From positions 1-47,570 of the forward strand of contig CALBSC010000085.1 of assembly GCA_937927685.1 (NCBI GenBank): DNA of 47,570 nt, in the 5' to 3' direction. The stretch comes from an uncultured Burkholderiales bacterium (GTDB lineage: Bacteria > Pseudomonadota > Gammaproteobacteria > Burkholderiales > Burkholderiaceae_C). Below the pieces are notes generated by a model. That model saw nothing but the letters and a program-made list of their open reading frames with translations. It searched no databases and was not told the origin of the DNA. How positions within the stretch are numbered: the stretch's first letter is position 1; each line of letters opens with the position of its first letter. Both the position numbers and the translations under genes were made by a program. Of the stretch, positions 1 to 8,099 are shown one piece after another.

Positions 1-1883
1 TCACCTACGTGGTGGACGGCAACCAGTTGCTCATCGAGCAGGGCGAGACCACGGTGATGACGCTGACCTTGGACTCCAACACCGGTGCTTACACGGTAGA
101 GCAGAACGCTCCTCTGGTGCACCCCGAGGGTCTGAATGAGAACAACCAGAACTTCAACGTGACCTACCAGGTCACGGACAGTGATGGGGACACGGCTGCG
201 GGGCAGTTGGCGATCACTGTCAACGACGACACACCCACCGTGTCAGAGAACCTGATGGTGGTGCTGGATGATGACGCCCTGGCGGGGGGCAACCCGAACG
301 GGGTTGGCGATATCTCGCCTGATACCCAGAACGCGACTGGCACCCTGGGTCACAGCTACGGTGCCGATGGCGGCTCCATGGGCTGGCTCACCACGGGTGC
401 ACCGGACGGCTTCACCTACGTGGTGGACGGCAACCAGTTGCTCATCGAGCAGGGCGAGACCACGGTCATGACGCTGACCTTGGACTCCACCACGGGTGCT
501 TACACGGTGGTGCAAAACGCTCCGCTGATGCACCCCGAGGGGCTGAACGAGAACAACCAGAATTTCGACGTGACCTACCAGGTCACAGACGGGGACGGCG
601 ACACGGCTGCGGGGCAATTGGCTATTACTGTGAATGACGACACTCCCACCGTTGCGGAGAATCTGGTGATTCACCTCGACGACAACGCCCTGCCTGGCGG
701 TAATCCGGTTGGGAATGAAGGTGTCCCCCCAGACATCCAAAATACCAGTGGGACGCTGTCGCACAGTTACGGTGCCGATGGTGGCTCTATTGCCTGGCTC
801 ACTACCGGTGCACCCGAGGGTTTCACCTACCAAGAGGACGGCAACAACCTGCTGATTCGCCAAGGTGATGTCACCGTGATCACGCTGTCGTTGAACACCT
901 CAACCGGCGAATACCTGGCTGTACAAAATGCTGCCGTGATCAATGCCCCCGTTCCTGGTGAAAACAGCCAGGACTTCCAGGTCGGCTACAACGTGACCGA
1001 CGGCGATGGCGACATGGCGACGGGTCAACTGGCCATCACCGTGAAAGACGACACGCCCCACGGCTCGTTCAACGAGATCAACCTGCTCGACGACGATGCT
1101 TTGCCAGGCGGTAATCCAGGCGGGATTGGCGATGTCGCGCCTGACACGGCCTTTGCCACCGGCAATCTCGACTTTGCCTTCGGGGCCGACGGCGGATCCA
1201 TTGCCTGGCTCACCACTGGCGCGCCGGACGGCTTCACCTACGAGGCCGACGGCACCAGCCTGCTGGTCAAACAGGCTGGCACGCTGGTTCTCACGCTCAC
1301 GCTGGATCCGGTCAGTGCCGCCTACACCGTGGTGCAAAACGCCGCCATTCACCATGTACCCGGGCTGGATGAAAACAACCAGGCCTTCACGATGAACTAC
1401 AACGTGCTGGACAACGACGGCGACTCGGCCATCGGGCAGTTCTACATCACGGTGAATGACGACACCCCCACCGTCTCTGATAACCTGGTGGTTCACCTCG
1501 ATGATGATGCACTGCCAGGTGGCAACGCGGGCGGCATTGGCGACACCACGCCGGATGTGCAAAACACCAGTGGAACCCTTGGACACAGCTATGGCGCCGA
1601 TGGTGGGTCCATTGCCTGGCTCACCACGGGTGCTCCAGCGGGCTTCTCCTACCAAGCCGACGGATCAAATTTGCTGATTCGACAGGGTGATGTGACTGTG
1701 ATCACGCTGTCGCTCAACACCACAACGGGTCAATACCTCGCTGTACAAAATGCCGCCATCATGCATGTGCCAGGTCTTGACGAGAACAACCAGGACTTTC
1801 AGATCGGCTACAACGTAACCGATGGCGATGGTGATATCGCCACGGGGCAGCTGGCCATCACGGTGAATGACGATACCCCGGTG
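1..1883 (+). repeat. Tandem 411-nt coding repeats (about 4.6 copies)
   Basis: The same codons recur at exact 411-nt spacing. The phenylalanine-threonine-tyrosine codon site falls at about 1, 412, 823, 1234 and 1645, and the end motif Asp-Asp-Thr-Pro recurs with the same period. The first two copies are almost identical at DNA level; the others have diverged more. The array continues past the left edge, so the copy number is unknown. Confidence 0.92.
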
Positions 1884-3134
1884 GTCACCCAACTGAACGA
1901 TGTCTCGTTCCTCAACACGGACAATCCTGTGCCGGGAGGAGACAGCCAATTCGGCTATTCCATGGGAGCCGACAAGCGCACATCCTTCAGCAATGTGGAT
2001 TCGGATTTCTCCATGTTCAGTCTGAAAGGTGAGGTAGGCGTCAATTCCATCACCAATACGCACATTAACTGGAGTTCGGAAGACGCCACATCTGCCACGT
2101 TCCGATTTGATTTTGACTACCAACCAAACGAAGCTTCACCCAGTACGGCGCACGCCATGGGTACGCTCATGTTCAACAAGGCTGAAGGAACTTATCATAT
2201 CAATCTGGATCAATACATTGAGGGGTTCAACATTTACACCACCTCCACAGCATTGTCGATCACCGGGTACGAGCCAAACTCGACGCAGGTTGATAAAACG
2301 CAACCGGTGGTGAGCGTGGCTGCATTGAGCGATGGCGCCTTTGTTCAATTCACCAGTGTGTCTGAACCCGGAGGGGGCACCGGTAGCAATAACCTGCAGG
2401 TCAATGGGGTAGATGGGGACAGTAACCACTGGACAGCAGGCGAACTGTTCTCGCAATCGCCCGGCTGGGTCAGCATTTCCAATCTGGCCAATGGTGTGAA
2501 CGGTGACACGATGCAAAAGGGCGAGGTCTTGGATCTGAACCTCTTTAACTACAATCCCCACGGCACGCTCAACGCTCCAGCCAACGCAGGTGCCAGTGGC
2601 ATGTTCCTCAAATTTGACGGTATCGGGTCAACGGAGGATCTGGTGGTGGTGTTGAAATTGTTCGATACAGCCACGCTTCAGCAGACGACTCGCGCCTTGA
2701 TCATTGACAACAGTGATATTTTGAGGATTGGGAACGTCTTGACCCCCGACTATCACATCGTGCTGGATAACAACGATGGAGCTGTCATCATCGAAAACAA
2801 CGATTTCAACGGTGTTGGGGAGCACTTTGTCATGACAGGGGCTCAAGTGCTGACGTCAACTGAAGGTATCACCGGCACGGCACTGAACTTCAATACGCAA
2901 ACGGGAGTCACGGGTGCCAGTACGGTAGCCCAGCCGTTTGGAAGTGCCACGACGGACAACGACGTCATCAAGATATCGGACATCGGCATCATGACCAATC
3001 AGACATCGACCTTGGATTCGCACCTCGAGTTCAAGTTTGCAGTCAAGGATGCCGACTTGGACTCGTCACCGACACAAACCCTGAACGCCTACATTGCAGG
3101 CAGTGATGTCAATCCCCTTGAACACTTGATGTAA
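3..3134 (+). CDS. Large repetitive type I secretion adhesin, C-terminal part (5' end outside window)
   Basis: The reading frame is open from the left edge, so the N-terminus lies outside the window and 1043 residues are visible. Four complete repeats and one partial repeat of exactly 137 residues (411 nt) run to about nt 1883. Each has a LDDDALPGG-type start, a GADGGSIAWLTTGAP segment, a Thr/Val-rich beta-strand core and a VNDDTP end. This matches the T1SS-143 repeat of giant Ca-dependent RTX-type adhesins. A non-repeated domain of about 415 residues follows (nt 1884-3131). The usual RTX nonapeptides (GGxGxDxLx) are not seen near the end, and the protein stops at GSDVNPLEHLM. The acidic, Asp/Asn-rich composition suggests an extracellular Ca-binding beta-sandwich string. 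The type I exporter genes lie directly downstream on the same strand, so this is probably their substrate. Family assignment is good; the ligand is unknown. Confidence 0.85.
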   Translation, partial: TYVVDGNQLLIEQGETTVMTLTLDSNTGAYTVEQNAPLVHPEGLNENNQNFNVTYQVTDSDGDTAAGQLAITVNDDTPTVSENLMVVLDDDALAGGNPNGVGDISPDTQNATGTLGHSYGADGGSMGWLTTGAPDGFTYVVDGNQLLIEQGETTVMTLTLDSTTGAYTVVQNAPLMHPEGLNENNQNFDVTYQVTDGDGDTAAGQLAITVNDDTPTVAENLVIHLDDNALPGGNPVGNEGVPPDIQNTSGTLSHSYGADGGSIAWLTTGAPEGFTYQEDGNNLLIRQGDVTVITLSLNTSTGEYLAVQNAAVINAPVPGENSQDFQVGYNVTDGDGDMATGQLAITVKDDTPHGSFNEINLLDDDALPGGNPGGIGDVAPDTAFATGNLDFAFGADGGSIAWLTTGAPDGFTYEADGTSLLVKQAGTLVLTLTLDPVSAAYTVVQNAAIHHVPGLDENNQAFTMNYNVLDNDGDSAIGQFYITVNDDTPTVSDNLVVHLDDDALPGGNAGGIGDTTPDVQNTSGTLGHSYGADGGSIAWLTTGAPAGFSYQADGSNLLIRQGDVTVITLSLNTTTGQYLAVQNAAIMHVPGLDENNQDFQIGYNVTDGDGDIATGQLAITVNDDTPVVTQLNDVSFLNTDNPVPGGDSQFGYSMGADKRTSFSNVDSDFSMFSLKGEVGVNSITNTHINWSSEDATSATFRFDFDYQPNEASPSTAHAMGTLMFNKAEGTYHINLDQYIEGFNIYTTSTALSITGYEPNSTQVDKTQPVVSVAALSDGAFVQFTSVSEPGGGTGSNNLQVNGVDGDSNHWTAGELFSQSPGWVSISNLANGVNGDTMQKGEVLDLNLFNYNPHGTLNAPANAGASGMFLKFDGIGSTEDLVVVLKLFDTATLQQTTRALIIDNSDILRIGNVLTPDYHIVLDNNDGAVIIENNDFNGVGEHFVMTGAQVLTSTEGITGTALNFNTQTGVTGASTVAQPFGSATTDNDVIKISDIGIMTNQTSTLDSHLEFKFAVKDADLDSSPTQTLNAYIAGSDVNPLEHLM

Positions 3135-3167
3135 CCCTTTCATCAAGACTTTGAAACCTTGTGTTCG

Positions 3168-3195
3168 AGAGCGGCCAATTGGCCGCTCTTTTTTT
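3168..3195 (+). terminator. Rho-independent terminator after the adhesin gene
   Basis: A perfect 22-nt palindrome (arms AGAGCGGCCAA and TTGGCCGCTCT) at 3168-3189 is followed at once by a run of seven T. It lies 34 nt after the adhesin stop codon and separates it from the secretion operon. Confidence 0.9.
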
Positions 3196-3312
3196 GAAAG
3201 AAATAAGTATGGCCGCTCATTGATTCAGGGGATATCTCAATTTTCTCTTCGCTTCTAAGCTCACCCTGGTCGTCACACCTGGGTGGCGTTGCCGAGAGGA
3301 ATCAAAACAGCC

Positions 3313-4629
3313 ATGAACCATTTTTCCAGATCTCCATGGACGCGCTGTGCTGCACTGTCTTTCACCAGCATGTTACTGACGAACGTTTCCGCACAAAACT
3401 TGCCAGAGTCTGTTCACAAGGTGCTGGAGCGATATCCTGCCGTGTCAGCGTCGATGGCGCGGATCGAATCGGCGCAGGCTGATATCCAGCGCGCCAAAGG
3501 GGCGCATTGGCCTCAGTTGTCATGGTCTGGCACTTACAGCCAGTACCACGAAAGCACCTTGGTGAACCACTGGATCCAGTCACCCACGGTGAATATGAAT
3601 CTGTGGTCAGGACTCAAGATTCAGTCCGATGTGGAGCGCGCACAAGCCACGACGCAGGCACGGCGCGAGCAATACCGGATGACGCGTGACGATATCAGCC
3701 TGCTGGCCACCGAAAGTTATCTGGGTTGGGCGCTCCAAAAAAATCTGGTGGCATTGGCCATGGCCAATTTGGCGACGCACCAGAAGATTCTGTCCGACTA
3801 CCAGTCGATCGTGCAGATTGACCCTGGACGTCGAATAGACATGAACCAGGCACAGGTGCGCCACGACAACGCCCAGTTGTCTCTCATCCAACGTCAGTCA
3901 GATCTCAAAAATGCCGAGCTTCGACTCAAACGCTTGCTGCTGGATGAGCTGCCCGAAGAGCCCAGCGGGCTGGATAATTTGAAGGACGTTGTGCCCAGCT
4001 CGGTGATTGATGCCCTGGACAGTCTGAACAAAGACCATCCGGTCATGGCCAATTGGAAGGCACAACTGGACGCAGCACGTGCGGGTGTCGTCAACGCCAG
4101 ATCACAATATTCACCGACTGCCCAAGTCAGTTATGGCCGACAGACTTATCCAGGAATTGCCCAGGGCGTGTACGTCTCCCAATTCATTTTGAACGTACCC
4201 ATTTGGGACGGTGGATCAACCAGCGGTGCGGTCAAAACCGCCCAAGCGAACCTCGACGCCATCGAGTTCAGCCTGGATGAAACCCGGTTGGTTCTGACGG
4301 AAAAAATCCATTCGGTCTGGACCGAGTGGAAATCATCGACCGATCGGTATCAGCTCAGCCAGATTCAGATCAACACGGGGAAAAATCTGGTGGAAGGCTA
4401 CTGGCTGCAATTCAAGGTGGGCCGCCGAACGCTGCTCGATCTCCTGAACGTGCAAAGTGACCTGTACAACTACCAGATCAATGACGCCATGGCTCAAAAC
4501 GAAATCCGACTGGGGCAAGCACGGCTGCTGGCCGCCATGGGAACACTGGCAAAAACCTTTGATCAATCCCCTCGCAGCAGTGAAAAAGCTGCTCACTATT
4601 CCGTCGAGAGACCGATGGGTCAACCATGA
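3313..4629 (+). CDS. TolC-family outer membrane channel of a type I secretion system
   Basis: The 438-residue protein forms the outer membrane and periplasmic tunnel of the exporter encoded by the next two genes. The start at the ATG at 3313 is chosen because it follows GAGAGGA and gives an N-terminal signal peptide ending near VSAQ. An in-frame GTG at 3283 lies upstream of that ribosome site. The two OEP repeats are recognisable: long helical stretches rich in Gln, Ala and Arg (ESAQADIQRAKG, AQATTQARREQYR) and beta segments near WSGTYSQYHES and VSYGRQTYPG. The closing segment VGRRTLLDLLNVQSDLYN is typical of TolC homologues of the LapE/AggA type. The gene overlaps the ABC gene by ATGA, so the two are translationally coupled. 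Confidence 0.92.
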   Translation: MNHFSRSPWTRCAALSFTSMLLTNVSAQNLPESVHKVLERYPAVSASMARIESAQADIQRAKGAHWPQLSWSGTYSQYHESTLVNHWIQSPTVNMNLWSGLKIQSDVERAQATTQARREQYRMTRDDISLLATESYLGWALQKNLVALAMANLATHQKILSDYQSIVQIDPGRRIDMNQAQVRHDNAQLSLIQRQSDLKNAELRLKRLLLDELPEEPSGLDNLKDVVPSSVIDALDSLNKDHPVMANWKAQLDAARAGVVNARSQYSPTAQVSYGRQTYPGIAQGVYVSQFILNVPIWDGGSTSGAVKTAQANLDAIEFSLDETRLVLTEKIHSVWTEWKSSTDRYQLSQIQINTGKNLVEGYWLQFKVGRRTLLDLLNVQSDLYNYQINDAMAQNEIRLGQARLLAAMGTLAKTFDQSPRSSEKAAHYSVERPMGQP

Positions 4630-6836
4630 TTTCACCAGCGACCCATCCCATGGATGATTCCCTGCTGAGTTGTCTGGCACTCATCTCCAAATTGGTTGGA
4701 CAGGAAACGCATGTCAACACCTTGCGGGCTGGATTTGCAGTGAACGATCAGGGCCGCATTCCCGAAGACGTCTATCCCGATGTGGCAAGACAGCATGGCA
4801 TGCAAGCTCAGTGGAGTCGCATCGGCCTGGAGCAGATTCCCGCCTATGCCTATCCGGTCATCCTGAGTTTACGAAACGGACAAAGCTGCGTTTTGCTGTC
4901 GGTGCAGGAAAACTTGGCTGAGGTACTACGCCCCCAGACGGGTCATGTGGAGGTTCTGGTTCCGATGCAGGAGCTGGCCCAGGAGTATGCGGGCAAGTCC
5001 TTGATGGTGGCCGCCTTGCCGACACGAAGCGAGGGGCAACTCGCCGCCTACAAGGGAGAGGCTTTCCATTGGTTTTGGGGAACCCTGTGGCGCTACAAGG
5101 GGTTTTACCTGGAATCCATGCTGGCCACCGTGGTGGCGAACCTGCTGACACTGTCGCTGGTTTTTTTCACGATGAATGTGTATGACCGCGTGGTACCCAC
5201 CATGGCATTCACATCACTCTGGACACTGGCCATTGGCACGTCCATCGCGATATTTTTTGAATTTTTGATGCGCTGGGTCAAAGCCCGTCTGGTCGATCTG
5301 GGAGGAAGAAAAGCCGACACGATGCTGAATGCCGCCTTACTGAGAGAAATCATGTCGATTCGTCTTGAAAATCGACCGCAATCCATCGGCATCTTTGCGA
5401 GTTCCATGCGGGACTTCGAGGCACTTCGGGATTTCTTTTCATCAGCGTCGTTGGTACTGATCGCGGATTTGCCTTTCTTGCTGCTGTTTCTGGTCGTGAT
5501 CGGACTGATCGGTGGGCCGCTGGTCTGGGTGCCTGCCACAGCGGTTCCTTTGCTCGTCATCATTGGCCTGTGGGCGCAACGCCCTCTGATGCGTACCATG
5601 CGGCGCAACATGAAGGAAACCGGCGAGAAGCAGAGTGTGTTGGTGGAGTCTTTGATGAATCTTGAAATTCTCAAAGCCCATAACGCCGAAGGCTATTTGC
5701 AAAAGCGATGGGAGCAAGCCAATGCGGCCACATCAGAATCGTTCAAGCATATTCGATCGTTGACCAACCTCATGCTGGGCCTCACCACCTGGACAGGCCA
5801 GATGGTGACCGTGGTGATGGTGGTCATGGGTGTCTACCTGATTGGCAGCCAGCATTTGACCTTGGGTGCCTTGATCGCTTGCGTGATCCTGGCTGGTCGC
5901 GTGATCAGTCCGCTGGGCAGCATCATGGGGTTGGCAGCGCGCTATCAACAGGCACGGTCTTCCCTGGATACGCTCAATGGCTTGATGCAGCGTCCTCGCG
6001 ATCGTCAGATCAATCGTCGCTATCTGGTGCCCGAAACGATTCTGGGCAATTTGCGGGCTGCGGATATCAGCTTCACCTACCCCGGGGATAGCCATCACCC
6101 CGTGCTGCAACACATCCAGCTGAGCCTGGCAGCGGGCGAGCACGTGGCGGTCTTGGGCAAGGTTGGCAGCGGGAAAAGCACCTTGCTTCGGCTCCTGGCA
6201 GGTCTCTATACACCACAGAGCGGTCATGTGTTTGTGGACGATATTGACCGCGCGCAAATCGATCCGGCCGAGTTACGCAGCAAGATCGGATACCTGGGCC
6301 AGGAGGCACAGCTCTTCATGGGAACCTTGCGAGAAAACCTGGTGTTGAATGACACCTGGATCAGTGACGAGACCCTGATCGCGGTCCTGAAGAAGCTGGA
6401 CCTGTACAACCTGGTCACCCACCATCCCAAAGGCCTGGACATGTCGCTGACGGAAGCCGGCGGCGGACTCTCTGGTGGGCAGCGCCAATTGCTGGCAGTG
6501 GCCCGCTTGATGGTGCGTGAACCCCGGCTGGTGTTCATGGACGAGCCCACATCGCTGATGGATCAGGGCACTGAAAACAAGGTGATCGAGGTGTTGGGCG
6601 AGTGGTTGACCGGGAGAACACTGGTCCTGGTGACGCACCGATTGCAGTTGTTGAGCTGGGTGAACAAGATCATGGTGCTGGATCAGGGGAAAACCGTTGC
6701 CATGGGGCCTCGCGATCAAGTCCTGCGCCAATTGGTGCAAGGCATTCCCAAGTCCTCCGCGGAGGACAAGACCGCTGCGCAGAACCCCACACCCACGGGA
6801 CACGAATCGCTCAAGGACGTGCCCCAGGCCGCCTGA
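4626..6836 (+). CDS. Type I secretion ABC transporter, LssB/LapB type, with degenerate C39-like domain
   Basis: The 736-residue inner membrane permease-ATPase powers export of the adhesin. Residues 1 to about 135 form a C39-peptidase-like domain. It starts DDSLLSCLALISKL and lacks the canonical Gln and Asp-Cys-Gly motif of active C39 peptidases, as is usual for exporters of uncleaved RTX adhesins. A membrane domain of about six helices follows (roughly residues 160-430). The ATPase domain carries Walker A GKVGSGKST, signature LSGGQRQLLAVAR, Walker B LVFMDEPTS and the switch His in LVTHR. Length and domain order fit the type_I_sec_LssB family. It overlaps the TolC gene by 4 nt and is 15 nt upstream of the HlyD gene. 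Confidence 0.94.
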   Translation: MISPATHPMDDSLLSCLALISKLVGQETHVNTLRAGFAVNDQGRIPEDVYPDVARQHGMQAQWSRIGLEQIPAYAYPVILSLRNGQSCVLLSVQENLAEVLRPQTGHVEVLVPMQELAQEYAGKSLMVAALPTRSEGQLAAYKGEAFHWFWGTLWRYKGFYLESMLATVVANLLTLSLVFFTMNVYDRVVPTMAFTSLWTLAIGTSIAIFFEFLMRWVKARLVDLGGRKADTMLNAALLREIMSIRLENRPQSIGIFASSMRDFEALRDFFSSASLVLIADLPFLLLFLVVIGLIGGPLVWVPATAVPLLVIIGLWAQRPLMRTMRRNMKETGEKQSVLVESLMNLEILKAHNAEGYLQKRWEQANAATSESFKHIRSLTNLMLGLTTWTGQMVTVVMVVMGVYLIGSQHLTLGALIACVILAGRVISPLGSIMGLAARYQQARSSLDTLNGLMQRPRDRQINRRYLVPETILGNLRAADISFTYPGDSHHPVLQHIQLSLAAGEHVAVLGKVGSGKSTLLRLLAGLYTPQSGHVFVDDIDRAQIDPAELRSKIGYLGQEAQLFMGTLRENLVLNDTWISDETLIAVLKKLDLYNLVTHHPKGLDMSLTEAGGGLSGGQRQLLAVARLMVREPRLVFMDEPTSLMDQGTENKVIEVLGEWLTGRTLVLVTHRLQLLSWVNKIMVLDQGKTVAMGPRDQVLRQLVQGIPKSSAEDKTAAQNPTPTGHESLKDVPQAA

Positions 6837-6851
6837 CCACAGACCACCACC

Positions 6852-8081
6852 ATGAACAACCGATCCCTTGCCCCGCTCACCTCATTGGCCCTTCATCATG
6901 CGCAGACCATTGAGGATCAGGAGCGCCGAACCAGCCGTTGGCTCATGGTGATCATCGCACTGGTCATGGTGGTTGGCCTGACCTGGGCGGCCTTGTTCAA
7001 AGTTGAGGAGGTCACCAAAGGGGTGGGGAAGGTTATTCCAGCCAGCCGTGAGCAGGTCATCCAGAGCCTGGATCCAGGGGTTCTGGCTGATATGCATGTC
7101 CGTGAAGGTGATCATGTGACCAAGGGACAAGTCCTGCTGCGCATTGACGATGTCCGGTCGGGTTCCGTTTACCGGGAGGCACAAGAGAAGTGGATGGCTT
7201 TGTCGGCGCAGGCTGCACGTTTGCGCGCTGAAGCGTATGGCGCGGGCATGAATTTTCCGCCCTGGGTGAAGCAACGCGCGGAATTGGTCAAGCGCGAAAC
7301 CCTGATCTATCAGTCCAGGCGACAAGCCCTGGAGGAAGAGCTTCAGTCCATGAAAGAGTCGATGACGCAAATTCAGCGTGAAATTGCCCTCACCGACCCC
7401 TTGGTTGCCCAGGGGGTTCTGTCAGAAGTCGAATTGTTGCGGTTGCGCAGACAGCAAGCCGACTTGCAAACCAACTTGTCAGAGCGGAAAAATCGCTATG
7501 CCACCGAGGCCAGCACCGAGCTCTCTCGAATCGAATCCGAACTGGCGCAGACCCGTGAAAATTCACTGGCACGTGAAGACGCATTCAGACGCACCGTGAT
7601 TCGTGCCCCTATGGATGGCATTGTGAAGAACGTACAAGTCACCACGCTGGGTGCTGTGGTGGCTTCAGGACAAAACATCATGGAAATTGTGCCGGTGCAA
7701 GATGCCATGCTCGTTGAAGCCTACGTGAAACCCTCTGAAATTGCATTTCTGGAAGTCAATCAACCCGCCATGGTGAAGTTGACCGCCTATGAGTTCAGCC
7801 GGTATGGTGGTCTAGAGGGGGTTGTCGAACATTTGAGCCCTGACACCTTGAAGGATGAGAGTAAGCCCAGAAAGCCGGGCGAAGCGCCAGTGGATCTGGA
7901 AGAGGGCTTTTATCGCGTGCTGATTCGTGTCACGGACAAGAGCCTGGAGCGCCATGGCAAGAAAATTCAAACATTACCCGGTATGACGGCATCGATTGAA
8001 ATCAAGACCGGCGAAAAATCCGTTCTGGAATACCTGTGGCGTCCGTTGAAAAATTTGTCACAAGCACTCAAAGAGCGTTGA
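6852..8081 (+). CDS. HlyD-family membrane fusion protein (type I secretion adaptor)
   Basis: The 409-residue periplasmic adaptor bridges the ABC exporter and the TolC-type channel. There is a short cytoplasmic N-terminus, then one transmembrane helix at about residues 29-49 (WLMVIIALVMVVGLTWAALF). A first lipoyl half-motif follows near residues 75-100, then a long coiled-coil region (about 105-245, rich in Glu, Arg and Gln). The second lipoyl half-motif is VIRAPMDGIVKNVQV, and a beta-barrel region ends near TGEKSVLEYLWRP, the classic HlyD C-terminus. The gene starts 15 nt after the exporter stop and ends 18-27 nt before the reductase-patatin gene, so all four are likely one transcript. Confidence 0.94.
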   Translation: MNNRSLAPLTSLALHHAQTIEDQERRTSRWLMVIIALVMVVGLTWAALFKVEEVTKGVGKVIPASREQVIQSLDPGVLADMHVREGDHVTKGQVLLRIDDVRSGSVYREAQEKWMALSAQAARLRAEAYGAGMNFPPWVKQRAELVKRETLIYQSRRQALEEELQSMKESMTQIQREIALTDPLVAQGVLSEVELLRLRRQQADLQTNLSERKNRYATEASTELSRIESELAQTRENSLAREDAFRRTVIRAPMDGIVKNVQVTTLGAVVASGQNIMEIVPVQDAMLVEAYVKPSEIAFLEVNQPAMVKLTAYEFSRYGGLEGVVEHLSPDTLKDESKPRKPGEAPVDLEEGFYRVLIRVTDKSLERHGKKIQTLPGMTASIEIKTGEKSVLEYLWRPLKNLSQALKER

Positions 8082-8099
8082 CAAGATGCCAGGTCAGGG

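Noticed and set aside
1..1883. Possible CRISPR-like or mobile repeat array
   Set aside because: The 411-nt repeats are in frame, code for a known adhesin repeat and have no spacers.
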